DNA of 8,605 nucleotides from Aminipila sp047974845 (GCA_047974845.1 JBKECQ010000115.1:1-8605); one strand, 5' to 3'. Shown: positions 1-5,850, counted from the first letter of the stretch. The notes: generated from the sequence alone by a model not told the origin. Made by a program: numbers and translations.

Positions 1-96
1 AGCAAGCTGCTCTTTATATATTCCTCTACATTCTGCTATCTCTTCCTCAGTAATTTTAGTAATGTCTTTACAAATTTTAAAAATCTTATTTTTCAT
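1..96 (-). CDS. N-terminal 32 residues of an unidentified protein (partial)
   Basis: The reading frame is open from an ATG at 96 to the left edge of the window, so only the first 32 residues are visible. They begin MKNKIFKICKDITKITEEEI and are rich in Lys, Glu and Ile, probably helical. The start at 96 is preferred over the in-frame ATG at 102 because the ribosome binding site AAGGAG (106-111, minus strand) lies 9 nt from the former and only 3 nt from the latter. The gene follows the hypothetical gene at 153-629 on the same strand, separated by a weak terminator-like hairpin. I do not recognise the family, and too little is visible to suggest a function. Confidence 0.6.
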   Translation of the reverse strand, partial: MKNKIFKICKDITKITEEEIAECRGIYKEQLA

Positions 97-127
97 ATGC
101 ATATTCTCCTTAAAACCTAACTACTCG

Positions 128-156
128 AAAAATTAGTATAGTTCGTTAAATACTAA
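128..156 (-). terminator. weak terminator-like hairpin
   Basis: On the minus strand the arms TTAGTAT and ATACTAA (150-156 and 133-139) can form a 7-bp stem around a 10-nt loop, followed by TTTTT (132-128). The stem contains the TAG stop of the upstream gene. It has only one G-C pair, so termination would be weak, and it may be chance in AT-rich sequence. Confidence 0.35.
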
Positions 157-629
157 CTCTCCTCAATAATTTTATAAAACTCACTAGCTTTAATTTCTTC
201 CATAAAGTCCATTAATTCAACTTTATGGACATTAGATTCAAGTGACCCGTATAATTCTTCTTTTATATGAAATAGTCTAGAACTAAATTGTCCCATCATT
301 CTTTGTCCATACATAAAATACCGTGGCTTATCAAGTATTTCTATATTACTTACTGCTTCTTTCCACTCTTTTCCTATTTCTGATCTAATTTTAAATTGTC
401 TTTTTCCACTCGTATCTTCCAATGTTAAAACACCATCAAACTTTGCATTATCATTTTCTGTTGGTAGTATGTATAACTTTTCTTTAAAAGGTACAAAACT
501 TCCTGCTTCTATACCATGCTTTTCAGCAATACTATTAAAAATTGCTATCACTGCTTTTTCATTTTTAAGATATTTAAAATAATCAATGTACATTTTGCTA
601 TCTTTATTAATTTTAAAAAACTTCTCCAT
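153..629 (-). CDS. hypothetical protein, phage-protein-like
   Basis: The product is about 158 residues, soluble, with no signal peptide or membrane segment. The ATG at 629 is chosen because AAAAGGAG lies 11 nt upstream and the protein then starts MEKFFKINKDS. The ATG at 656 is in frame but has no ribosome binding site in front of it. The layout of an N-terminal 'FKINKDS..Y..Y' stretch, a middle 'LYILPTENDNAKF' stretch and a basic 'FKIRSEIGKEWKEAV' stretch reminds me of small uncharacterised phage proteins; that is memory of a pattern, not a database match. It lies downstream of the replication and hydrolase genes on the same strand, with a 128-bp gap after the hydrolase gene. No function is proposed. 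Confidence 0.72.
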   Translation of the reverse strand: MEKFFKINKDSKMYIDYFKYLKNEKAVIAIFNSIAEKHGIEAGSFVPFKEKLYILPTENDNAKFDGVLTLEDTSGKRQFKIRSEIGKEWKEAVSNIEILDKPRYFMYGQRMMGQFSSRLFHIKEELYGSLESNVHKVELMDFMEEIKASEFYKIIEES

Positions 630-690
630 CCCTGCGACTTCTCCTTTTCTCCTCATATATAAATTTCTATACCCAATTAAATCTTTTGTT

Positions 691-780
691 TTAATGCTGG
701 AATGTTATAGCAAACCCAGCAACACCAGCGATTAAAACTAACCCATCTTCTAAGACCTTATAAGACCACAAGTTTCCCAT
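691..780 (-). CDS. possible 29-residue hydrophobic peptide
   Basis: A short reading frame starts at an ATG at 780, inside the 3' end of the hydrolase gene in another frame, and ends with TAA at 691-693. The peptide begins MGNLWSYKVLEDG, continues with a hydrophobic run LVLIAGVAGFAITF at about residues 14-27, and ends QH, so it resembles a single-pass small membrane protein. It overlaps the hydrolase gene by 23 nt, so translation could be coupled. Against it, the nearest ribosome-binding-like stretch (GGGGTGAT) lies about 14 nt upstream, which is too far. It fills most of an otherwise empty gap. Low confidence. Confidence 0.3.
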   Translation of the reverse strand: MGNLWSYKVLEDGLVLIAGVAGFAITFQH

Positions 781-1261
781 ATATGCATAATGCCATCACC
801 CCACATACGAGTACTTCCCCGATACTATTTGTCCTAATTGGTAGTAAATGAAACCTCTTCTTTGATAATGGCCATATCCACATAATGCCTTGTACATTTA
901 AAGTATCTAAAATAATATGTGAAAACATACCAGGTATAAATCCTTTTATAAAATATGGCACTAATTCACTTATGTCGCCAAGCACACTTATATCTAATAT
1001 TCCAAGTATTAAGCTGACTGCTAAAATACATGATGGTGTATGTATTGGACCACGATGCTTAAATATTCCTGACATCACTTCAGCAATTATTGGGAATTTA
1101 TGTCCTATCCAGCTCTGACGATGATCTATATCAATAAACAGTGCCCCTAATGTAGCCCCAGCAATTATTGCTGACTGTTGAACTGGTTGATCAATATTTA
1201 CCGCAGATATAACAATCATTCCTGCAGCAACACCTCCTAATGAATGGGTAACATAATTCAT
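758..1261 (-). CDS. membrane-bound metal-dependent hydrolase, DUF457/YdjM-like
   Basis: The 167-residue product is a polytopic membrane protein of the YdjM/DUF457 type, annotated as metal-dependent hydrolases although no substrate is established. The expected metal-binding signature is visible: His6 in 'YVTHS', Asp44-x-Asp46-His47 ('IDIDH'), His69-Arg-Gly-Pro-Ile-His74-Thr ('HRGPIHT'), and His115-x-x-x-Asp119 ('HIILDTLN'), followed by Gly125 and Pro131. Hydrophobic segments lie at about 8-22, 31-43, 78-94, 101-118 and 150-167. The ATG overlaps the TGA of the upstream initiator gene (ATGA), so the two are probably co-translated. Such genes are common on clostridial phages and plasmids, often beside replication genes; the link to replication here is by position only. 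Confidence 0.85.
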   Translation of the reverse strand: MNYVTHSLGGVAAGMIVISAVNIDQPVQQSAIIAGATLGALFIDIDHRQSWIGHKFPIIAEVMSGIFKHRGPIHTPSCILAVSLILGILDISVLGDISELVPYFIKGFIPGMFSHIILDTLNVQGIMWIWPLSKKRFHLLPIRTNSIGEVLVCGVMALCIYGKLVVL

Positions 1262-2274
1262 AATTTTATTTTCTCCCTTTCCTCTATTAATTTCTCCTTC
1301 TCTTCTTCGAGTTTTTCAACTAGTGCCTTATCTTTCTTAATTACAGCTATTGAAATTTTCTTTACAACCTCTGTAATTTTTTCATCTATTACCTTCAATT
1401 TAGGGTACTTTTTATAGTTTTCAATTTGTTGTTGTTTGTCCGCTTTATCTTTCTCAATTTTCTCCCGTTCGAGAATATCTTCGTTCTTTTCTTCTACAAA
1501 GGACTTTGCTTTAGCATTTTTATGTGCCACATCAAATATGCTATTTACTAAGCACGTTTGTATATAAGCTTTCCTATTAGTAAGTTGCTTTTTATTCTTA
1601 AGCATAATTTGCACTACTAGCCGTATATGATCTGCCGTTAACCCATAAATTAGATTGTCTATTGCCTCTTTCTTTTTTATGTTTCCACCTATTGAAATCT
1701 GTTCTGAAGAGTTCATATCTTCAACAGCCATAAAAACTTCTTCTATTACGTCAGCATTGCTTGCATCACTTAACTTTAAGTTGTCAATTTCTAGTCTTTT
1801 TCTAAGTTCTTTAACACTTGCTTTTTCATTAACCTTTAATCTCTTAATACGAGGCCTTTTAGATTCTTCCTCTGACATACTATTTTTATCATCTGCATTT
1901 ATATTTAGCTCTGAACCCACATTCTTGTCATTATTTGCCGGATTGGGAAGAGCTACTATTATATAAATATTTTTATCAAAAACACCATTTGCTCCTTTTG
2001 TTCTTTCAATTCTAATATAGTCCGTATCGGTTAAGATTTTCATGTGTTTATAGTACGTGTTTTTGTTTATCTGTAATTCCTCAATCATCAAATCTCTATT
2101 AGGGAAAGCTTGGTTACCAGCTCCCGCAAAACTTGATATATAGGCATATATAGCTTTTGCTGTAGTTGTCAGCCTTTTATCTCGCATAACAATCTTTGGA
2201 TTTAGTCCATAGCCTTGTGCCATTATTCCTTCTACCCTTAATATATCAGCTACTTGCGATGTTGATTTAGCCAT
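1258..2274 (-). CDS. helix-turn-helix replication initiator-like protein
   Basis: The product is 338 residues. Residues 21-110 form a winged helix-turn-helix of the kind found at the N-terminus of plasmid and phage initiators: a 'LNPKIVMRDKRLTTTAKAIY' entry, 'FPNRDLMIEELQINKNTYYKHMK' as the recognition unit, then a wing. Residues 112-200 are a polar, charged linker. Residues 205-250 contain 'TADHIRLVVQIML' and 'LTNRKAYIQTCLVNSIF', like the C-terminal element of RepA/DnaD-type initiators. Residues 265-338 are a charged coiled coil. AGGGAGG lies 7 nt before the ATG. The gene follows a terminator-like hairpin at 2308-2341, so it probably has its own promoter, which I could not identify. The replication role is inferred from domain layout and the nearby partition genes. 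A transcription regulator is the main alternative. Confidence 0.7.
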   Translation of the reverse strand: MAKSTSQVADILRVEGIMAQGYGLNPKIVMRDKRLTTTAKAIYAYISSFAGAGNQAFPNRDLMIEELQINKNTYYKHMKILTDTDYIRIERTKGANGVFDKNIYIIVALPNPANNDKNVGSELNINADDKNSMSEEESKRPRIKRLKVNEKASVKELRKRLEIDNLKLSDASNADVIEEVFMAVEDMNSSEQISIGGNIKKKEAIDNLIYGLTADHIRLVVQIMLKNKKQLTNRKAYIQTCLVNSIFDVAHKNAKAKSFVEEKNEDILEREKIEKDKADKQQQIENYKKYPKLKVIDEKITEVVKKISIAVIKKDKALVEKLEEEKEKLIEEREKIKL

Positions 2275-2307
2275 GTTCTTGCCTCCCTATATTAAATTGG
2301 TAACAAT

Positions 2308-2341
2308 AAAAAACCACTAACATATTTGCTAGTAGTTTTTT
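2308..2341 (-). terminator. rho-independent terminator after the duplicated-domain gene
   Basis: The arms AAAAAACCACTA (2308-2319) and TAGTAGTTTTTT (2330-2341) pair with one mismatch around a 10-nt loop. On the minus strand the stem ends in a run of T, directly after the stop codon of the gene at 2341-2991. The tract is nearly symmetrical, so it could also work on the plus strand, where no gene would use it. Confidence 0.65.
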
Positions 2342-2991
2342 TATATCTTCTCTCCCATTAACTGTTTTATCATCTTATATTTGACATAGTCTACGCTTAT
2401 TACCCTTATCGACTTACCTTTTATCCATTGCACATTAGTATAATTACCTGGTTGTGATATAATCCATGCCATATTTCTAAAAATTTCTATGCACTCTTTA
2501 TACTCTGACATTGTTTCACTGCATTTCCTTAATAACATCCTAAAATCACTACTTTTAATGTTTGCTATGGTACCATTACATGAAAACATACATATATCTT
2601 TTTTGTTTGTTTTACTTACGTCTATAATTAAGTCCACTGATTTTACAAAGGTATTTAAATAGTTATTGTATGTGTTATTCCCTACCATTAATTTAAGTTT
2701 TGCATATAATTTATAGTCTACTGTAATAACTCTTACTGGTTTTCCCTCAATCCTTTGAACATTCGAGAACTTTTCTTCTTGGCATATTATCCAGCTCATT
2801 ATTCTAAAGTGCCTCATGTAGTATCTGTAGTTTTCTCCCCGGCCATGCTGTGTCACCATAGTTTTAAATGCAGGCACTAGGAAGTTGGCATAGCTATTAT
2901 CCTTAGACCAAGAACATATATTACCCTTCATATTCAATAATTTATCAACCACATTTACATATACATTTAATGTGTTCTCAAATTCATTCAT
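2341..2991 (-). CDS. hypothetical protein built of two homologous halves
   Basis: The 216-residue protein has no signal peptide or membrane segment. It contains an obvious internal duplication: residues 62-104 ('FRIMSWIICQ' through 'VDYKLYAKLKLMVG') and residues 171-213 ('FRNMAWIISQ' through 'VDYVKYKMIKQLMG') align without gaps, exactly 109 residues apart, with about half the positions identical. Conserved features are a Trp-Ile-Ile-x-Gln stretch, 'NVQ', then 'GK..RVI.VDY'. The segment before each copy is similar in length and probably also homologous, so the protein is two tandem domains. The helix-strand pattern could suit a winged-helix fold, but I do not recognise the family. It has a plausible promoter at 3073-3101, a weak AAGG 10 nt before the ATG, and a terminator at its end, so it is likely a single-gene unit between parB and the initiator gene. 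Confidence 0.75.
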   Translation of the reverse strand: MNEFENTLNVYVNVVDKLLNMKGNICSWSKDNSYANFLVPAFKTMVTQHGRGENYRYYMRHFRIMSWIICQEEKFSNVQRIEGKPVRVITVDYKLYAKLKLMVGNNTYNNYLNTFVKSVDLIIDVSKTNKKDICMFSCNGTIANIKSSDFRMLLRKCSETMSEYKECIEIFRNMAWIISQPGNYTNVQWIKGKSIRVISVDYVKYKMIKQLMGEKI

Positions 2992-3052
2992 TTTATCAAT
3001 ACCTTATCTCGTTACACTTATACTTATACCTATTCTCACATCTGTTACACCT

Positions 3053-3076
3053 TATAATAATATACATATTATTATA
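3053..3076. repeat. perfect 24-bp AT-rich palindrome
   Basis: TATAATAATAT (3053-3063) and ATATTATTATA (3066-3076) are perfect inverted copies separated by AC. It lies in the non-coding gap between parB and the duplicated-domain gene and overlaps the predicted -10 region of the latter. It could be an operator, a DNA-unwinding or cruciform element of an origin, or chance in very AT-rich sequence. Confidence 0.6.
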
Positions 3077-3101
3077 TACTCTTACCTGTAACTCATGTCT
3101 A
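3073..3101 (-). promoter_or_regulatory. predicted promoter of the duplicated-domain gene
   Basis: On the minus strand TAGACA (3101-3096) is followed after 17 nt by TATATA (3078-3073), with an overlapping TATAAT three bases further on. Transcription would begin near 3066 and give a leader of about 75 nt. The -10 overlaps the palindrome at 3053-3076, so a protein bound there could repress it. Confidence 0.45.
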
Positions 3102-3112
3102 GGATATCCACT

Positions 3113-3141
3113 TGTTAATATTGTAAAGTCAATGTTAATAT
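3113..3141. repeat. pair of direct repeats TGTTAATAT, 20-bp period
   Basis: TGTTAATAT occurs at 3113-3121 and 3133-3141, about two helical turns apart and so on the same face of the DNA. Two short, AT-rich copies are weak evidence, but the placement beside the partition and replication genes is what an iteron pair or partition site would show. Confidence 0.4.
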
Positions 3142-3154
3142 GCTATATTTTTAA

Positions 3155-3195
3155 GGCGTAATTTTATCATGAGTACTTTGATATTTCATTACGCC
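3155..3195. promoter_or_regulatory. stem-loop or operator just downstream of parB
   Basis: GGCGTAAT (3155-3162) pairs with ATTACGCC (3188-3195), and inside them TATCA (3165-3169) pairs with TGATA (3179-3183) around a 9-nt loop containing AGTACT. It begins 11 bp beyond the parB stop codon. On the minus strand it is not followed by a good T run, so it is a poor rho-independent terminator. An operator, partition site or mRNA-stabilising hairpin is as likely. Confidence 0.55.
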
Positions 3196-3206
3196 CTAAT
3201 AACCTA

Positions 3207-4274
3207 TTATATTTGTCTCTCAGTATAGCGTTTTATTGCTTCTATAATAACTTTTTCTAATTCATCTTCCTCAATTTTTATATTGCTATAATCAACATTT
3301 TTTAAACTCTTTAAAGCCTTTGATGTTGCTTTTCTTAGAGAATTGTATGGTGTAGTTACTTTTTTTATCTCTTTTTTAAATATATTTCTTATTTCTGTTT
3401 GATTTAATTGCCCTGCTTTTGATAACCCTTTAAGTTCTTCGGCACTTGGCAAATCTATTTTCTTAATAATACCTTCTTCTATTCCATTGAACACCATTTG
3501 TTGTTCATCCTCTGATAAGAACGAAAGTGCTACTCCTGCTCTAAATGGTATCTCGTCTTTATCTACTAACTCTAGTAAGCTTTCTATAAGTTCATTTAAT
3601 CTTAAATATCTAGTAATTTGTAGTGGCGAGGTATTATTTTTTTGTGCAATTATATCACGGCTTTTTACTTGTGTTCCATTGGAACACAAGTCATTTATAC
3701 TTTCACAGTCCACTTGTGTTCCATTGGAACACAAGTCAATATTTTCTCTCACAAAGTTAATTAAATCATTTCTTTTTCCTTGGCATTTGTATGCTTCTAT
3801 CTGCATTTTATACGCTTTTGCTTTCTCACTATGAAGAATCTTCTGACGACTTTTCAAGTTAGTATTGGTCATAATGATTGTGGCTTCTTCATCACTAACA
3901 TTATATATCTTAGCAGGTATATGTGTTAAGCCATTAAGTTTAGCGGCAGCAAAACGCCTATGCCCTGCTAAGATTTCATACTCCCCATTACCTATTCTAC
4001 GAACAATTATTGGCTCTATTACTCCACTTTCTTTAATTGATTCTGCAAATTCGTGTAGTTCTTCATCCTCTATTACCTTAAAAGGATGATTCTTAAACTC
4101 TCTAAGAGAATCTATAGAAACATTTGAGAAATTATCTGTATTATTTGTCTGTGCATCTGAACTAGTAAGGCCTCTCAACCTGTTTGCTCTCTCAGTTATT
4201 GAGCTTGTCCCTTGGTTTAATGACTGTTGTCCTGCAACATCACCTAAACTTCGTGGTCTAAGATTATTTTCCAT
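3207..4274 (-). CDS. parB: ParB/Spo0J-family partition protein
   Basis: The product is 355 residues, a ParB-family centromere-binding protein that would load onto a parS site and work with the adjacent ParA in segregation. The N-terminal 50 residues are a polar tail. The ParB N-domain spans about 51-165: 'NVSIDSLREFKNHPFKV', the 'SIKESGVIEPIIVRR' helix-strand, and the nucleotide-binding box 'EILAGHRRFAAAK' at about 100-112, where 'GHRR' replaces the commoner 'GERR'. The helix-turn-helix lies at about 205-235 ('SRDIIAQKNNTSPLQITRYLRLNEL'), followed by a basic C-terminal region. The linker at 171-203 is unusual: the nine residues DLCSNGTQV occur twice (180-188 and 195-203), encoded by identical palindromes. 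TTGGAGG precedes the ATG, and the gene overlaps parA by 11 bp. It resembles plasmid and ICE ParB proteins more than chromosomal Spo0J, judging by its tail and linker. Confidence 0.93.
   Translation of the reverse strand: MENNLRPRSLGDVAGQQSLNQGTSSITERANRLRGLTSSDAQTNNTDNFSNVSIDSLREFKNHPFKVIEDEELHEFAESIKESGVIEPIIVRRIGNGEYEILAGHRRFAAAKLNGLTHIPAKIYNVSDEEATIIMTNTNLKSRQKILHSEKAKAYKMQIEAYKCQGKRNDLINFVRENIDLCSNGTQVDCESINDLCSNGTQVKSRDIIAQKNNTSPLQITRYLRLNELIESLLELVDKDEIPFRAGVALSFLSEDEQQMVFNGIEEGIIKKIDLPSAEELKGLSKAGQLNQTEIRNIFKKEIKKVTTPYNSLRKATSKALKSLKNVDYSNIKIEEDELEKVIIEAIKRYTERQI
3667..3738. repeat. two identical 25-bp palindromes within parB
   Basis: Each copy has arms ACTTGTGTTCC and GGAACACAAGT around a central ATT: 3667-3691 and 3712-3736. 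Identity between copies covers 27 nt (to 3693 and 3738), and the period is 45 bp (15 codons), so the parB frame stays open. In mRNA each would form an 11-bp stem with a 3-nt loop. I found no other copy in this window. Confidence 0.95.
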
Positions 4275-5076
4275 TTTCTAAAACCTCCAATACGAAGTCG
4301 CTATATCCAGTTGCAAGGCTCGAACCTTTATCAAACTCTGCTAATGTCTTTCTTTCTCTAAAAGCTCTTGAGGCTTTGGTACTTGTCCCAATTTTTGAAT
4401 TGTATATTCTTATACCATACTGACTGCAAAAGTTATATAGGCTTTCTAACACTTCTCTTGCTTCTTTTAATCTGTTGTCAAACATTGTCATCAAAACGCC
4501 ATCAATTTGCAAGTTTGGATTTGTTTGCATCCTTATTAGTTCTACTGTATCTAATAATGTTTCAAAGCCTTTTGCATCCATTTCCGAAGCTTTAATCGGA
4601 ACTATAATCGAATCAGCAGCCGTTAATACATTTACTACTAACATTCCAAGTGTTGGCGGACAATCAATAATTATATAGTCATATGAATCTTTAAGCTGCA
4701 TAATTATTTTTTTTAATATGTATTCTCTTGCAGTAGCAGTAACAATAGAAATATCTGCAACCGACAAAGTTAGATTTGATGGTATTAAATCGAGATTATC
4801 CCTTGTCAATATATAATCATTAATATTAACCCCTGTCTCTCCCCTTCTAATATTACTAGCTCTTTCGCTTCTTATTATATATTCAAAAACTTTACCTATT
4901 GTATTCTCTATGTCGTATGCGATAAATCCCATTGAAGTTGTAAGTGAGCCTTGAGGATCCATATCCATAAGCAAAACTTTATTTCCTTTATTTGCAATTT
5001 CTGCCCCCATATTAAAAGTGGTGGTAGTTTTACCAACTCCACCTTTTTGATTAATTACTGCAAATACTTTACACAT
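4264..5076 (-). CDS. parA: ParA/Soj-family partition ATPase
   Basis: The 270-residue protein is a Walker-type ParA ATPase that would bind DNA non-specifically in its ATP form and move cargo bound by ParB. The deviant Walker A is at 11-18 (KGGVGKTT, with signature Lys11), the A' motif DMDPQG at 38-43, Walker B 'YIIIDCPP' at 134-141, and 'ADSIIVPIKASEMDAKG' at 154-170 is the usual switch-proximal region. It lacks the long N-terminal helix-turn-helix of P1/F-type ParA, so it is of the short Soj-like class. AAGGAGG stands 8 nt before the ATG. The gene lies between the cyclotransferase-like gene (16-bp gap) and parB (11-bp overlap), so the three form an operon. Confidence 0.95.
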   Translation of the reverse strand: MCKVFAVINQKGGVGKTTTTFNMGAEIANKGNKVLLMDMDPQGSLTTSMGFIAYDIENTIGKVFEYIIRSERASNIRRGETGVNINDYILTRDNLDLIPSNLTLSVADISIVTATAREYILKKIIMQLKDSYDYIIIDCPPTLGMLVVNVLTAADSIIVPIKASEMDAKGFETLLDTVELIRMQTNPNLQIDGVLMTMFDNRLKEAREVLESLYNFCSQYGIRIYNSKIGTSTKASRAFRERKTLAEFDKGSSLATGYSDFVLEVLENGK

Positions 5077-5092
5077 TTTAATTTCCTCCTTA

Positions 5093-5563
5093 TTAAATTA
5101 CTTTTAATGTATTTTCTGATATTTCGTAATAGGTTTCTTGTAATGCATTATATACAGTGTCTTTGTCAATTCCATTGTCTTCATATCCCTTTAGTATTTT
5201 TCTCACATAATTTTCATGTGGAATAGATATGAAATTTTCGTATACCGTATTCATTACATAAGCCATAGCTTTTTTTACTTCTCCATCTACAATAACCTCT
5301 ATTTCTATCTTTACATAAAGTGTTGGGAATCCTTCATATTTATCTAGGGATTTCTCACATTCTTCAGTTATTTCCCATAACACTATGGGGACTTGGTTGT
5401 CTTTACTTCTTTCAATATTGGCAACCCCACGTTTTTTTCCTCTAAATGTAAGTTTATAATTGTCTAGTATTGTAGTCCCTATCAATTTTGCACTTGGGCA
5501 TCTATATTGCATTTGGAATATATTCATATTGCTTCCATATGCAGCGTATATTTTAGTTTTCAT
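5093..5563 (-). CDS. gamma-glutamylcyclotransferase (AIG2/GGCT-like) protein
   Basis: The 156-residue protein has the GGCT-like fold signatures: the substrate-loop motif Tyr9-Gly-Ser-Asn12 ('AAYGSNM'), a conserved 'AKLIGTTILDNYKLTFRG' strand pair, and the catalytic-type acid Glu77 in 'LDKYEGFP', followed by 'YVKIEIEV' and 'AMAYVM' strands. Family members release 5-oxoproline from gamma-glutamyl amino acids, peptides or amines; the substrate here is unknown. It is the first gene of the parA-parB operon: a promoter lies at 5608-5637, AAAGGA lies about 10 nt before the ATG, and its TAA is followed directly by the parA ribosome binding site. A role in partition is not known to me. It may be a passenger or a metabolic cargo gene. 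Confidence 0.85.
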   Translation of the reverse strand: MKTKIYAAYGSNMNIFQMQYRCPSAKLIGTTILDNYKLTFRGKKRGVANIERSKDNQVPIVLWEITEECEKSLDKYEGFPTLYVKIEIEVIVDGEVKKAMAYVMNTVYENFISIPHENYVRKILKGYEDNGIDKDTVYNALQETYYEISENTLKVI

Positions 5564-5607
5564 CTTTTAATTTTCCTTTCTTAACAATTTGCAGTTTCCC
5601 GCAGATA

Positions 5608-5637
5608 ATAATATTCTTTTTTGGAATATATTGTCAT
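5608..5637 (-). promoter_or_regulatory. predicted promoter of the cyclotransferase-parA-parB operon
   Basis: On the minus strand ATGACA (5637-5632) is followed after 18 nt by TATTAT (5613-5608). Transcription would start near 5601, about 38 nt before the ATG. The -35 region faces that of the plus-strand promoter at 5658-5686. TTGTCA (5631-5636) and TGACAA (5659-5664) form an inverted pair across the gap. Confidence 0.55.
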
Positions 5638-5657
5638 AAAATATTATTAAATTATCT

Positions 5658-5686
5658 TTGACAAACTAAAGCAGCTCTGCTAATAT
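5658..5686 (+). promoter_or_regulatory. strong predicted promoter of a small RNA
   Basis: A consensus TTGACA (5658-5663), a 17-bp spacer and TAATAT (5681-5686) preceded by TGC as an extended -10. This is the best-looking plus-strand promoter in the window, and no protein gene follows it. Transcription would start near 5692. Confidence 0.65.
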
Positions 5687-5691
5687 ATCAA

Positions 5692-5785
5692 GAAAGAGCC
5701 ACTCATATTTGTACAAACTATGACTGTGGTTGGATAGGAAAAAAGGTTTACCAGCTCGTCCAAAAGTCAGGTAAACCTTTTTATT
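5692..5785 (+). ncRNA. candidate small RNA of about 90 nt
   Basis: A near-consensus promoter ends at 5686 and a perfect hairpin terminator spans 5740-5782, leaving a discrete transcript of about 90 nt with no credible reading frame (the only ATG gives five codons). It contains the palindrome TTTGTACAAA (5708-5717). TTGGA (5730-5734) can pair with TCCAA in the terminator loop (5759-5763), so an H-type pseudoknot is possible. It is transcribed away from the partition operon. I do not recognise an RNA family. Regulation of the element or of the neighbouring operon would be a guess. Confidence 0.5.
5740..5782 (+). terminator. perfect 13-bp hairpin terminator
   Basis: AAAAAGGTTTACC (5740-5752) and GGTAAACCTTTTT (5770-5782) are exact inverted copies around a 17-nt loop, with the T run on the plus-strand side. 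The A run at its left would also let it work on the minus strand. Confidence 0.8.
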
Positions 5786-5794
5786 TATATTAAA

Positions 5795-5825
5795 AAAAGT
5801 GAAGAAACTTTTTTACTTCACTTTT
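5795..5825 (-). terminator. terminator of the truncated carboxypeptidase transcript
   Basis: AAAAGTGAAG (5795-5804) and CTTCACTTTT (5816-5825) form a 10-bp stem with an 11-nt loop. On the minus strand it continues into TTTTTTT (5798-5792), so it ends transcription arriving from the truncated carboxypeptidase gene. Confidence 0.75.
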
Positions 5826-5850
5826 AAGCTTATTTTACCGATATGTAATT

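Noticed and set aside
885..1118. Plus-strand open frame opposite the hydrolase gene
   Set aside because: The minus strand carries an intact family signature there; the plus frame has no ribosome binding site and is its shadow. The same applies to the plus frames at 1655-1966, 3487-3834, 3865-4089, 4368-4678, 6244-6628 and 6992-7267.
2970..3161. Plus-strand 63-residue hydrophobic frame across the non-coding gap
   Set aside because: Its hydrophobicity follows from T-rich sequence, there is no ribosome binding site at its start, and it overlaps the promoter and start of the minus-strand gene.
3667..3738. Two-unit CRISPR or transposon ends in parB
   Set aside because: Only two copies of a palindrome, in frame in a conserved gene, with no adjacent cas or transposase gene.
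3207..5076. Chromosomal soj-spo0J locus near oriC
   Set aside because: No gidB, rnpA, jag or other oriC neighbours are present. The flanking genes are a plasmid-type initiator, a DUF457 protein and unknowns, and the ParB tail and linker look plasmid-like.
4951..5226. Plus-strand 91-residue frame across the parA start
   Set aside because: It covers parA Walker A and A' codons and the end of the cyclotransferase-like gene in antisense; no start signal.
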